Source: Prevotella sp.
GTDB lineage: Bacteria; Bacteroidota; Bacteroidia; Bacteroidales; Bacteroidaceae
Direction: 5' to 3'
Length of the DNA stretch: 33,481 nucleotides
NCBI GenBank assembly: GCA_016281055.1
Contig: JAEEHW010000084.1
Span: forward strand, 1 to 33,481
Shown here: positions 7,744 through 15,143 of the stretch, piece by piece
Layout: the number at the start of each line of letters is the position of its first letter
How positions within the stretch are numbered: position 1 is the first letter of the stretch
Program-made: the position numbers and the translations under genes
Notes under the pieces: model-generated
Seen by the model: the letters and a program-made list of their open reading frames with translations, nothing else
What the model was told of the DNA's origin: nothing
Databases searched by the model: none

Positions 7744-7808
7744 TATAGTTTCTATAGTGCCTATAGTAACTATAGTTTCTATAGTTTTTTATAGTTCTTT
7801 ATAGTAAT
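7744..7808 (-). repeat. Degenerate 9-bp tandem repeat (ATAGAAACT) upstream of ybeY
   Basis: The plus strand reads TATAGTTTC, TATAGTGCC, TATAGTAAC, TATAGTTTC and then three looser copies 10 bp apart, about seven units in 65 bp. On the transcribed strand the unit is ATAGAAACT. The array fills most of the 81-bp gap between coaD and ybeY and ends 13 bp before the ybeY start. The same unit in the same transcriptional orientation recurs at 28613-28666. Confidence 0.85.
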
Positions 7809-7811
7809 TTC

Positions 7812-8252
7812 TTAAGGCAGAAACCTTGAAACATCCTTGCCGAAGTGCTGCAGGGTTCTCACTGCGCTGCTCGATACCGCTGCCAGCTGCGGACGGGCGA
7901 AGAAGAGCACCGTCTCCAGTCCGTCGCCCAGCAGACGGTTGTATTCCGCCTGGTTGCGCTCGTATTCATAGTCCTGCACCGTGCGCACGCCCTTGACCAC
8001 CGCCACGGCATTGTGGCGTGCGGCGAAGTCGGCGGCCATGTCGTTGTACGCCTCCACTGTCACGCGCGGCTCATCCTTATATACGGCCTTTATCTGCTCT
8101 ATGCGTGTTTCCACGTCGCTGTGCTCCGTCTTGGCGGGGTTGTAGCCTATGCCAATGACCACATGGTCGAAGATGGCGAGTGCGCGGCTCACGATGTCGG
8201 CATGTCCGATGGTGAAGGGGTTGAACGTCCCTGTGAATATTGCTGTTCTCAT
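7812..8252 (-). CDS. coaD: Phosphopantetheine adenylyltransferase
   Basis: A 146-residue protein that transfers AMP from ATP to 4'-phosphopantetheine, giving dephospho-CoA, the penultimate step of coenzyme A synthesis in the cytoplasm. The nucleotidyltransferase motif is at the N terminus (FTGTFNPFTIGHADIV, with Thr14-x-Gly-His17). Other family blocks are VVKGVRTVQDYEYERNQAEYN and the C-terminal AAVSSSAVRTL; in the family the Ser-Ser-Ser-x-x-R segment contacts substrate. Length is slightly short of the usual 155-160. It starts 21 bp after ruvB and is probably cotranscribed with it. Confidence 0.93.
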   Translation of the reverse strand: MRTAIFTGTFNPFTIGHADIVSRALAIFDHVVIGIGYNPAKTEHSDVETRIEQIKAVYKDEPRVTVEAYNDMAADFAARHNAVAVVKGVRTVQDYEYERNQAEYNRLLGDGLETVLFFARPQLAAVSSSAVRTLQHFGKDVSRFLP

Positions 8253-8273
8253 AGTTTTCCTGTTATATGTCGT

Positions 8274-9317
8274 TTAGTCAAAGAACGTAGGCGACAAGAT
8301 GTTGCTGCCCTGCTTGTAGGGGTTGCGTCCCAGGTGTGCGTATGCCAGTTCGGTGACCACGCGGCCCCTCTGCGTGCGCTTTATGAAGCCCTCCATGATG
8401 AGGTATGGCTCATATACGTCCTCCACGGTGCCGGCATCCTCACCGATGGCAGTGGCTATGGTGCCTACGCCTACCGGTCCACCATTGAATTTGTCGATGA
8501 TGGTCAGGAGTATCTTGTTGTCTATCTCGTCCAGTCCGTACTCGTCGATGTTCAGTGCCTCGAGCGCCATCTTCGCAATGGCCATGTCTATCGAACCGTT
8601 GCCCTTCACCTGGGCGAAGTCGCGCACACGGCGCAGCAGTCCGTTGGCTATACGCGGCGTACCGCGTGAGCGGCGTGATATCTCGTCGCAGGCGGCATCG
8701 CTGATGGGCACCTTCAGCAGGTTGGCAGAGCGGCGTATGATCTTCGACAGCGTCTCGGGGTCGTAATACTCCAGGTGCATGTTGATGCCGAAGCGTGCGC
8801 GCAGCGGAGCGGTAAGCAGTCCGGAGCGTGTCGTTGCACCAATGAGCGTGAAGGGGTTGAGGTCTATCTGTATGCTGCGTGCCGACGGCCCCTTGTCTAT
8901 CATAATGTCTATTCGGTAGTCTTCCATGGCGGAGTACAGGTATTCCTCCACTACGGGCGATAGACGGTGTATCTCGTCGATGAACAGCACGTCGTTGGTC
9001 TCGAGCGATGTCAGGAGTCCGGCAAGGTCGCCGGGCTTGTCGAGCACCGGACCGGAGGTAAGCTTGAATCCTACGCCCAGTTCGTTGGCGATGATGTTCG
9101 ACAATGTTGTCTTGCCCAGTCCCGGAGGTCCGTGCAGCAGTGTGTGGTCGAGCGGTTCGCCACGGTATTTCGCTGCATCCACGAACACGCGAAGGTTTTC
9201 CACCACCTTCTGCTGTCCGCTGAAATCATCAAACTGCAGAGGTCTCAGCGCCTTCTCAAATTCTTTTTCCGCCGAGCCCATCCGCTCGTTATTATGTATG
9301 TCAAAATCTTCTGTCAT
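8274..9317 (-). CDS. ruvB: Holliday junction branch migration DNA helicase RuvB
   Basis: A 347-residue AAA+ ATPase that, with RuvA, drives branch migration at Holliday junctions. Visible landmarks are the N-terminal [12 protein letters not shown], Walker [10 protein letters not shown] at 63-71, Walker [11 protein letters not shown] at 111-120, sensor [18 protein letters not shown], and the C-terminal winged-helix domain with [28 protein letters not shown] and [13 protein letters not shown]. Length fits the family. ruvA and ruvC are not in the window. It leads a ruvB-coaD-ybeY run; no clear consensus promoter was found in the 224-bp gap upstream. Confidence 0.97.
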   Translation of the reverse strand: MTEDFDIHNNERMGSAEKEFEKALRPLQFDDFSGQQKVVENLRVFVDAAKYRGEPLDHTLLHGPPGLGKTTLSNIIANELGVGFKLTSGPVLDKPGDLAGLLTSLETNDVLFIDEIHRLSPVVEEYLYSAMEDYRIDIMIDKGPSARSIQIDLNPFTLIGATTRSGLLTAPLRARFGINMHLEYYDPETLSKIIRRSANLLKVPISDAACDEISRRSRGTPRIANGLLRRVRDFAQVKGNGSIDMAIAKMALEALNIDEYGLDEIDNKILLTIIDKFNGGPVGVGTIATAIGEDAGTVEDVYEPYLIMEGFIKRTQRGRVVTELAYAHLGRNPYKQGSNILSPTFFD

Positions 9318-9541
9318 TCAGAATGTGTTTTATATCTTCCTACATTAATTCACGGGAATTCATTCTTGCCTACGGCGTACCATTAATTATCAAAATAAAC
9401 ATTAATTCTTGCGCTCCGTAGGTGCTCAGGCGCTTCGCGGAGTCCTCCATAAATTTAATTTATGAAAGAATTTATGGCTTTTATGGAATTTATGGTGCCT
9501 CGCAGAGAATATTATAATTCCATGCTCCGAGTTTGCTCGTC
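9318..9541 (-). other. Structured intergenic block between the 51-aa gene and ruvB
   Basis: This 224-bp gap is a patchwork. Near 9410-9450 there is a GC-rich segment that can fold (minus-strand CTCCG and CGGAG pair around GCGAAGCGC). At 9455-9494 there are 9-bp units GAATTTATG, GCTTTTATG, GAATTTATG. At 9340-9410 the words GCAAGAATTAATG and GCAAGAATGAATTC recur with TACGG segments. It has no ORF of note. It may be a degenerate non-autonomous repeat element; that is a guess. Confidence 0.4.
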
Positions 9542-9700
9542 TTAACCTTGGCGCGTCAGAAAGTCAGTAAGGTTTTCATCTGGTAACAATTCATACGATG
9601 GCCCTTCCTTCGCTTTGTCCACACGGGCGAAGAACTCCTCTTTTGTCATCAGCGTAGGGTCTTCACGGTATAGCTCGGCATTTAACTGTAATGCTATCAT
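9542..9700 (-). CDS. Small protein of unknown function (about 52 residues)
   Basis: The frame is open further upstream to 9880, but that part is AT-rich with an implausible Lys/Phe/Ile-rich composition and contains the promoter. The ATG at 9700 gives a compact acidic protein, MIALQLNAELYREDPTLMTKEEFFARVDKAKEG... ending LTDFLTRQG. The start is supported by TATCTTTG on the minus strand at 9735-9728. The opening (LQLNAELYR) and size recall Bacteroidetes antitoxin-like small proteins, but no toxin gene is adjacent, so I assign no function. It is the first gene before ruvB on the same strand. Confidence 0.6.
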   Translation of the reverse strand: MIALQLNAELYREDPTLMTKEEFFARVDKAKEGPSYELLPDENLTDFLTRQG

Positions 9701-9727
9701 AAATATAGTATTATGCGGTTTATGGTG

Positions 9728-9735
9728 CAAAGATA
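9728..9735 (-). promoter_or_regulatory. -7 element for the small protein gene
   Basis: TATCTTTG on the minus strand matches TAnnTTTG and lies 27 bases upstream of the ATG at 9700. The nearest TTG is 24 bases further up, longer than the ideal spacing. Confidence 0.5.
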
Positions 9736-9859
9736 CAACTTTTTTCCTAAATACTAAAACAAACAAGAGAAAAACACTTTTTATCTGCTTTTTTTCATTA
9801 AAATAATTAAGGGAAATTATGGTAATTTGTTTCAAAAATTTCGTATTTAACTGCCGTTT

Positions 9860-9917
9860 CCTTGCGATATTAGTCACCAAAGTTCATTTTGGTCTCAAAT
9901 ATCGCAAGGATTTTTTT
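9860..9917 (+). terminator. Orphan terminator-like double hairpin
   Basis: CCTTGCGATATT (9860-9871) pairs perfectly with AATATCGCAAGG (9898-9909), enclosing an inner stem ACCAAA/TTTGGT, and is followed by seven Ts at 9911-9917. This is a good plus-strand intrinsic terminator, yet no plus-strand gene lies upstream. It may end a small RNA begun near 9800-9860 or block readthrough. Confidence 0.5.
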
Positions 9918-9983
9918 GTTTCTGCTAACTGCTTGTCTGTTAATGTGTAACGAGGATTTGAAAGGGTAAATTGCTCCTTTAGA

Positions 9984-10093
9984 ATTGTAAAACGATAGCT
10001 TTCACAGTGTAATATGATAGCTTTTACACTCTGAAAGCGTTCATTTTGCAGTGTAAAAAGGCTGTTTTAGCAGCGTAATAAGGTAGCTTTTAC
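9984..10093. repeat. 22-bp tandem array, five units (array 1)
   Basis: Five contiguous units of exactly 22 bp start at 9984, 10006, 10028, 10050 and 10072. Each is a 3-base linker beginning with A plus a 19-bp core. Cores: GTAAAACGATAGCTTTCAC, GTAATATGATAGCTTTTAC, CTGAAAGCGTTCATTTTGC, GTAAAAAGGCTGTTTTAGC, GTAATAAGGTAGCTTTTAC. Most begin GTAA and end in TTAC or a near match, so each core is an imperfect palindrome. It lies in the 600-bp divergent gap between the small protein gene and the epimerase. The second core is the exact reverse complement of one in the array at 25730-25817. Confidence 0.85.
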
Positions 10094-10213
10094 GCTGAAA
10101 ACACGAAAAAACCGAATCAGCGCCTGTTCTATTTGCTGGTTCGGTTGTTATATTTTCCGACGATTTTTCTCTAGTTTGCGTTTTTCAAAAGAGCTGAAAT
10201 GTTCACAAATTAT

Positions 10214-10288
10214 TTTTCAAGTTCCGCAAGTTTAAATTTGCGAAACTTGAAAATAATTTTGAATAATGGGGAATTTTTATTAACTTTG
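10214..10288 (+). promoter_or_regulatory. Epimerase promoter with upstream 40-bp dyad
   Basis: TTG at 10259-10261, a 19-base spacer and TAACTTTG at 10281-10288 match the consensus exactly. Only 12 bases separate the -7 box from the ATG at 10301, so the mRNA is probably almost leaderless. Immediately upstream, 10214-10233 and 10234-10253 form a continuous dyad (18 of 20 positions pair, two as G-T) ending 5 bp before the -33 TTG, suitable for an activator or repressor. Confidence 0.65.
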
Positions 10289-10300
10289 CAACCATTAGAT

Positions 10301-11284
10301 ATGCAGAAGGAACGAATACTCATAACAGGTGCATCGGGCTTCATAGGCTCCTTCATCGTGGAGGAGGCGCTGAGACAGGATATGGAGGTATGGGCGGCTG
10401 TGCGCAAGAGCAGCAGCCAGAGATACCTTCAGGATGAGCGCATATACAAGATAGAACTCGACCTCTCGTCAGTGGAACAGATGGAGGAGGCGCTCAGTGA
10501 CGTCGCACCAGACTATGTGGTGCATGCCGCAGGAGCGACAAAGGCATTGCGGCTGGAGGATTTCTTCAAAGTGAACACCGAAGGCACGAAGAACCTTGTG
10601 ACGGCACTGCAACATACCTGTTCCTCGCTGAAACGGTTTGTGTTTATCAGCAGCCTGAGTGTGATGGGCGCGATACGCGAAACGGAGCCATATACGGAGA
10701 TAAAGGATGCAGACACGCCGCAGCCCAATACTGCCTATGGAAAGAGCAAGCTGGCTGCAGAGGAATGGCTGAAACAGGAGTGCCGCCTGCCCTTCACCAT
10801 ACTGCGCCCCACTGGCGTGTATGGCCCGCGCGAGAAAGACTATATGCTGATGGCCGACAGCATAAGAAAAGGTCTTGACACTGCCGTAGGCTTCAAGCGT
10901 CAAGACCTTACTTTCGTATTCGTAAAAGATGTGGTGCAGGCCGTGCTCAAGTCGATGAAATCAGGGCAGGCCATAGGCAAGGCCTATTTCCTCAGCGACG
11001 GTGATGTATATACGTCAAGGGATTTCAGCGACCTTATCATAAAGGAACTGGGCAAGCGCCATGTGCTTCGCATAACCTTCCCCCTGTGGGTGCTGCGCAC
11101 GGTGTGCGCCGTGAGCGATGTGTGGATGCACGTCACAGGAAAACTCTCCACACTGAATAACGACCATTATAACATACTGAAGCAGCGCAACTGGCGCTGC
11201 GACATCACCCCGGCGATAAGTGACTTCGGATACAGTCCGCAGTGGAAACTCAGCGACGGCGTGAGAGAGATGCTCAGAACTTGA
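10301..11284 (+). CDS. NAD-dependent epimerase/dehydratase family protein (extended SDR)
   Basis: A 327-residue extended short-chain dehydrogenase counted from the ATG at 10301, chosen because the consensus promoter ends 12 bases before it. The Rossmann motif is at the very start (ILITGASGFIGSFIVEEAL), followed by the SDR block DYVVHAAGATKALRLEDFFKVNTEGTKNL, Ser in FISSLSVMG, and the catalytic Tyr-x3-Lys in TAYGKSKLAAEEW. The segment LRPTGVYGPREKDY is typical of nucleotide-sugar epimerases and reductases. Substrate unknown. It overlaps the convergent dapB gene by 11 bp at the 3' end. Confidence 0.88.
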   Translation: MQKERILITGASGFIGSFIVEEALRQDMEVWAAVRKSSSQRYLQDERIYKIELDLSSVEQMEEALSDVAPDYVVHAAGATKALRLEDFFKVNTEGTKNLVTALQHTCSSLKRFVFISSLSVMGAIRETEPYTEIKDADTPQPNTAYGKSKLAAEEWLKQECRLPFTILRPTGVYGPREKDYMLMADSIRKGLDTAVGFKRQDLTFVFVKDVVQAVLKSMKSGQAIGKAYFLSDGDVYTSRDFSDLIIKELGKRHVLRITFPLWVLRTVCAVSDVWMHVTGKLSTLNNDHYNILKQRNWRCDITPAISDFGYSPQWKLSDGVREMLRT

Positions 11285-12029
11285 ACATGTCGTCGATGGT
11301 CAGCAAACCCTCGTGCTGGGCAGTGTATTCAGCGGCGAGTACGGCACCCAGGGCAAAACCCTGACGTGAGTGCGCATCGTGTGTGATGGTGATCTGATCA
11401 GCTTCGCTGTTCCATGTTATGGAGTGTATGCCCGGCACCTCGTCCTTGCGGATGGAGTTGATGGTGAGCTTGTTCTCATCAGTGCCTTCTGCAGGCACTA
11501 CAGTGCCGTCAGGCTGCGTCAGAGTACCCATCTGCCAGTCGCTCTTGCGGTCAAGGTTGGCAACAATCTGCTCTGCGAGCGTGATGCCGGTACCTGAAGG
11601 GTGGTCGAGTTTGTGTATGTGGTGTACTTCTGTTTCCTCCACGTCATACTGTGGGAAAGAATTCATGATCTTCGCCAGGTATTTGTTGACGGCAGAGAAG
11701 ATAGCCACGCCGATGGAGTAGTTGGAAGCCCAGAACAGTGTCTTGCCTTCCTCCTTGCAGGCATGACGCACCTCGTCACCATGCTCCTTGAGCCAGCCAG
11801 TGGAACCGCTCACCACCTTCACGCCTTTCTCCCAACATTTGAGATAGTTGCCGTATGCCACCATTGGGGCAGTGAACTCAATGGCCACGTCGGCCGATGC
11901 AAACTCAGGGCTGTCAAAGTCCTGCTGGTTGTCAATGTCGATGATGCTTACAATCTCATGACCACGCGAGAGGGCAATCTGCTCAATCATTTTGCCCATC
12001 TTGCCGTATCCTATCAATGCTATTTTCAT
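11274..12029 (-). CDS. dapB: 4-hydroxy-tetrahydrodipicolinate reductase
   Basis: A 251-residue enzyme that reduces the DapA product with NAD(P)H in the diaminopimelate/lysine pathway, feeding peptidoglycan synthesis. It has the N-terminal dinucleotide fold (MKIALIGYGKMGKMIEQIAL), VSGSTGW, and the signature EVHHIHKLDHPSGTGITLAE with the catalytic His pair and the Lys of the active site; the usual Ala before Pro-Ser-Gly-Thr is His. The C terminus GFALGAVLAAEYT is also typical. It starts 22 bp after rnc and is probably the last gene of the acpP-fabF-rnc-dapB run. Its stop overlaps the end of the epimerase gene. Confidence 0.95.
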   Translation of the reverse strand: MKIALIGYGKMGKMIEQIALSRGHEIVSIIDIDNQQDFDSPEFASADVAIEFTAPMVAYGNYLKCWEKGVKVVSGSTGWLKEHGDEVRHACKEEGKTLFWASNYSIGVAIFSAVNKYLAKIMNSFPQYDVEETEVHHIHKLDHPSGTGITLAEQIVANLDRKSDWQMGTLTQPDGTVVPAEGTDENKLTINSIRKDEVPGIHSITWNSEADQITITHDAHSRQGFALGAVLAAEYTAQHEGLLTIDDMFKF

Positions 12030-12051
12030 TTCCTTATTATATTGTCTGTTA

Positions 12052-13140
12052 TTAATCGTATGCCTGTGCCTCTGCCTCGGCGATGATGTCTTCGCGTGAT
12101 TTCTCCGCCTTTACGTCGTCAAGGCTCATGTCGTCGATGGTCTGCTCGATGGCGGCCACCTTGTTTGTCTGCTCCTCCTCATCGGTATTGTCAGGAGTGG
12201 ATATGACGATATCGTCGATGGTGGGTTGCTCCACATCGGGTGCCACGCTGATGGGCTGCTCCTCCATTTTTGTGCGTTCTGTCTTTGCTGCGAATACAGA
12301 ATCAAGGAACTTTGCATCGTTGCGCAGGCGTTTCAGCGTTTCTTCGCTGGCACGCTGCTGGCTTTCCTTCTTTGAGAAACCTTCGGAACGGCAGCCCTCT
12401 ACACCTTCGAGTACTACGGTGTAGGCAAATGTGGGTGAACCGTTCTTGTCTTGCGACTGTTCCTCGAGGCGGAACTCGATGTTCACGCGGTTCTTCTGTG
12501 TCCACTCCAGTATCTTTGATTTGAAGTTGACCTCCTTATACGCCACCTTGTCGGTGTTGAGATATTTTCCCATCACCCTATTTGTCCAGAACTGTTGGCA
12601 CGCTTCATAGCCACGGTCAAGGTATATGGCACCCACGAGTGCTTCGAAGGCATTGCCGCCCATGTAACTGTTGTGGGTGGAGGTTCGTCCGCTGGCCATG
12701 ATGAGTTTTGTTATACCCATCTCCTTTGCCAGTCGTCCGAGGGTTTCGCGCTGCACCATCTTTGAACGTGCGTTGGTGAGGAAACCCTCTGGCTTGCCGG
12801 GGAAGCGCTGATATACAATGTCGCCCACCACCGCATCGAGGATGGCATCGCCGAGAAATTCCAGACGCTCGTTGTTCAGCTGCTTGCCCAGGCGTCCTTT
12901 CTTATCGAAGCGCCCCTTGCGGCCCTTACGTCCGTATTGGTCGTTTTTCTTGCTCTTCTTACCCTCAAGCACACGCAACTCCTCCGCCGTGGCACGGTGT
13001 CCAAGGCTTTTGTGCATCAGTGCCACCTTGTAGTATGTTATCTTGCGTGGGTAGAAGCCCAGTATGTTATATAACGCAAAATAAAGCTCCTTCTCCTTGC
13101 GGAAAGGGAGCTTTATTCTGTCAATAATATTATTCAGCAT
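12052..13140 (-). CDS. rnc: Ribonuclease III with basic insert and acidic tail
   Basis: A 362-residue protein, long for RNase III (usually 220-250). The endonuclease domain has HKSL at 43-46, the signature NERLEFLGDAILD at 90-102 with catalytic Glu94 and Asp98, and NAFEALVGAIYLD at 163-175. A double-stranded-RNA-binding domain covers about 205-272 (NFKSKILEWTQKN ... SKKESQQRASEETL). Two additions are notable. A Lys/Arg/Gly-rich insert of about 33 residues (54-87) sits before the signature, and an acidic tail of about 85 residues (277-362) follows the dsRBD. It processes rRNA and mRNA duplexes in the cytoplasm. Its start overlaps the fabF stop by 11 bp, so translation is probably coupled. Confidence 0.94.
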   Translation of the reverse strand: MLNNIIDRIKLPFRKEKELYFALYNILGFYPRKITYYKVALMHKSLGHRATAEELRVLEGKKSKKNDQYGRKGRKGRFDKKGRLGKQLNNERLEFLGDAILDAVVGDIVYQRFPGKPEGFLTNARSKMVQRETLGRLAKEMGITKLIMASGRTSTHNSYMGGNAFEALVGAIYLDRGYEACQQFWTNRVMGKYLNTDKVAYKEVNFKSKILEWTQKNRVNIEFRLEEQSQDKNGSPTFAYTVVLEGVEGCRSEGFSKKESQQRASEETLKRLRNDAKFLDSVFAAKTERTKMEEQPISVAPDVEQPTIDDIVISTPDNTDEEEQTNKVAAIEQTIDDMSLDDVKAEKSREDIIAEAEAQAYD

Positions 13141-14389
13141 ATTTCTTGAATATCACGCAGGCGTTGTGTCCGCCGAAGCCAAACGTGTTGCTCAGTGCTG
13201 CACGCACCTCACGCTTCTGCGCCTTGTTGAATGTGAAGTTCATGTTGTAGTCTATCTCTGGGTCGTTGTCGCCCTCCTCATGGTTGATGGTTGGCGGGAT
13301 GATGTCCTCCTGCACAGCCTTCACGCATGCCATAGCCTCCACAGCACCGGCAGCACCGAGCAGGTGACCAGTCATAGACTTTGTAGATGATATGTTGAGT
13401 TTGTAAGCCCAGTCACCGAAGAGAGCCTTGATGGCCTTGGCCTCAGAGATGTCGCCTACAGGTGTTGACGTGCCGTGCACGTTGATGTAGTCGATGTCCT
13501 CAGGCTGCATGCCTGCGTCCTTCAATGCTTCAGACATCACGATCTTTGCACCGAGACCTTCTGGGTGTGATGCAGTGATGTGGTGTGCATCGGCACTCAT
13601 GCCGGCACCTACCATCTCGCAGTATATCTTAGCACCGCGAGCCTTTGCATGCTCCAGTTCCTCAAGAATGAGGCAGGCAGAACCCTCGCCCATTACGAAG
13701 CCGTCACGACTTGCAGAGAATGGACGACTGGCCTTCTGTGGCTCGTCGTTGCGTGTTGACAGTGCGTGCATTGAGCAGAAACCGCCCAGTCCCGGGTCTG
13801 TGATGACAGCCTCAGAACCACCACTGACGATGATGTTGGCCTTACCCAGACGGATAAGGTTGAAAGCGTCGGCAAGTGCGTTGGAAGATGATGCACATGC
13901 AGATGTCGTTGCATAGTTAGGACCATGGAAACCATAGCGGATGGAAATCTGGCCAGGTGCGATGTCGCCAATCATCTTAGGGATGAAGAACGGACCGAAC
14001 TTAGGTGTATCCTTGTGCTCAGAATAATACTCCAGCTCGTCCTGCATGGTCTTCAGACCACCGATGCCCACACCGTAGATGACGCCGATGCGGTCCTTGT
14101 CAACTGTTTCAAGGTCTATTCCTGAGTCTTTTATTGCCATGTCTGCACCGGCTATTGCCATCTGGCAGAACTTGTCCATCTTGCGAGCCTCTTTGCGGTC
14201 AATCCACTGCTCTGGGTTGAAATCCTTAACCTCGCAGGCTATCTGTGTCTTGTAACGTGAGGCATCCATCTGCTTTATGATGTCGCAGCCGCTGACACCT
14301 GCCAGCATGTTCTTCCATGTCTCCTCGGCAGAAAGTCCGAGTGGGGTCACGGCGCCAATGCCCGTTACTACTACTCTTTTCAATTCCAT
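13130..14389 (-). CDS. fabF: Beta-ketoacyl-ACP synthase II
   Basis: A 419-residue condensing enzyme of type II fatty acid synthesis, extending acyl-ACP with malonyl-ACP in the cytoplasm. The catalytic triad is clear: Cys165 in TTSACASSSNALADA, His305 in NVHGTSTPVGD and His342 in TGHLLGAAGAVEA. Length is typical of FabF. It lies downstream of acpP and overlaps rnc, an arrangement common in bacteria (acpP-fabF-rnc). A terminator and an inverted repeat lie in the 252-bp gap from acpP, so fabF may be expressed at a lower level by readthrough or from its own promoter; no perfect consensus promoter was seen. Confidence 0.97.
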   Translation of the reverse strand: MELKRVVVTGIGAVTPLGLSAEETWKNMLAGVSGCDIIKQMDASRYKTQIACEVKDFNPEQWIDRKEARKMDKFCQMAIAGADMAIKDSGIDLETVDKDRIGVIYGVGIGGLKTMQDELEYYSEHKDTPKFGPFFIPKMIGDIAPGQISIRYGFHGPNYATTSACASSSNALADAFNLIRLGKANIIVSGGSEAVITDPGLGGFCSMHALSTRNDEPQKASRPFSASRDGFVMGEGSACLILEELEHAKARGAKIYCEMVGAGMSADAHHITASHPEGLGAKIVMSEALKDAGMQPEDIDYINVHGTSTPVGDISEAKAIKALFGDWAYKLNISSTKSMTGHLLGAAGAVEAMACVKAVQEDIIPPTINHEEGDNDPEIDYNMNFTFNKAQKREVRAALSNTFGFGGHNACVIFKKYAE

Positions 14390-14449
14390 AAGTTTATCTT
14401 ATTTTACAATTCATTTATTTACTATATACAGTATATTACTATTTGTATC

Positions 14450-14542
14450 ATTTACTATTTCATACCATCCATGTTATGGTACAGACGGTATATTTACCCA
14501 ATTGTAAATCAATCGTAAGTAGTAAATTCTGAAATAGTAAAT
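14450..14542 (-). repeat. 12-bp inverted repeat in the acpP-fabF gap
   Basis: ATTTACTATTTC (14450-14461) and GAAATAGTAAAT (14531-14542) are perfect complements 69 bp apart, bracketing the region just upstream of fabF. Further ACTAT words at about 16-18 bp spacing lie at 14420-14455. Confidence 0.5.
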
Positions 14543-14590
14543 AAAAAAGGTGATGGTAGGGGCGAAAAGAAATCGCTACCAACCATCACC
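14543..14590 (-). terminator. Intrinsic terminator after acpP
   Basis: On the minus strand GGTGATGGT pairs with ACCATCACC, with an inner TAGCGA/TCGC stem, and is followed by six Ts (14548-14543). A separate hairpin CATGCGT/ACGCATG lies just upstream near 14600. It probably sets acpP apart from fabF at high level. Confidence 0.75.
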
Positions 14591-14641
14591 TACGTGTATC
14601 ATGCGTTGAGATACGCATGAAGCAAGCTGTTGAAGTTTTAA

Positions 14642-14878
14642 TTACTTGCTTGCGTTCTCAATGTAAGCAATAGCGTCGCCTACGGTCTGGATCTTCTCTG
14701 CGTCAGAGTCAGGAATTGTTACACCAAACTCTTTCTCAAGCTCCATGATGAGCTCTACTGTGTCAAGAGAATCTGCACCAAGGTCGTTAGTGAAGCTTGA
14801 CTCCATCTTTACCTCTGCTGCGTCAACACCCAGTTTGTCAACGATGATCTCTACTACTTTTCCGTTAATTTCAGACAT
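14642..14878 (-). CDS. acpP: Acyl carrier protein
   Basis: A 78-residue acidic protein that carries growing acyl chains on 4'-phosphopantetheine. The attachment serine is Ser37 in [22 protein letters not shown], the standard motif. Length and sequence are those of a housekeeping ACP. It has its own consensus promoter with a leader of about 80-90 nt and a strong terminator downstream, and precedes fabF-rnc-dapB. Confidence 0.97.
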   Translation of the reverse strand: MSEINGKVVEIIVDKLGVDAAEVKMESSFTNDLGADSLDTVELIMELEKEFGVTIPDSDAEKIQTVGDAIAYIENASK

Positions 14879-14967
14879 GATTTTTAAATGTTTAATTAAA
14901 TTGTTAATTGTCTATTCTTTACACCTTTAAACCGTGAGCTACAACCCCACTGGTAAAAATTCGAGTG

Positions 14968-14998
14968 CAAAATTACTCCTTTTCTTTGTAACTACCAA
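14968..14998 (-). promoter_or_regulatory. acpP promoter
   Basis: The minus strand reads TTG (14998-14996), 20 bases, TAATTTTG (14975-14968), followed by CACTCG. This is close to the Bacteroidetes consensus. Confidence 0.65.
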
Positions 14999-15143
14999 AT
15001 ATTTTAGCATAAAAAACGCTTTGAACTGCACATTTATATATGTTCTGTGCATTTTTTGACATATATATATTACAATATCAGCATTTTTTGTTAATGTTAT
15101 GTTTTCTTTGGAAGTTGGTTTGCAAAATGGCGTCTATTGCCTG

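Larger units (their letters stand above)
9701..10300. other. Divergent 600-bp regulatory region
   Basis: No protein gene is supported here. From left to right it holds the -7 element at 9728-9735, the orphan hairpin (9860-9917), the 22-bp array (9984-10093), a hairpin AACCGAATCAGC/GCTGGTTCGGTT (10110-10121 and 10135-10146), a 40-bp dyad (10214-10253) and the epimerase promoter (10259-10288). An in-frame ATG at 10199 is upstream of that promoter and is not the start. Confidence 0.6.

Noticed and set aside
7845..8669. Plus-strand ORF of 274 codons across coaD and ruvB
   Set aside because: It crosses two well-supported minus-strand genes and has no family motif, promoter or plausible composition.
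9701..9880. N-terminal extension of the 51-residue protein to 9880
   Set aside because: The extension is AT-rich, contains the -7 promoter element and has unlikely composition.
9984..10093. CRISPR array
   Set aside because: The 22-bp units are contiguous without unique spacers and no cas gene is present.
10199..10300. Epimerase start at 10199
   Set aside because: It lies upstream of an exact consensus promoter, and the Rossmann motif begins right after the ATG at 10301.
14450..14542. Riboswitch upstream of fabF
   Set aside because: There is an inverted repeat but no known riboswitch core that I can recognise.
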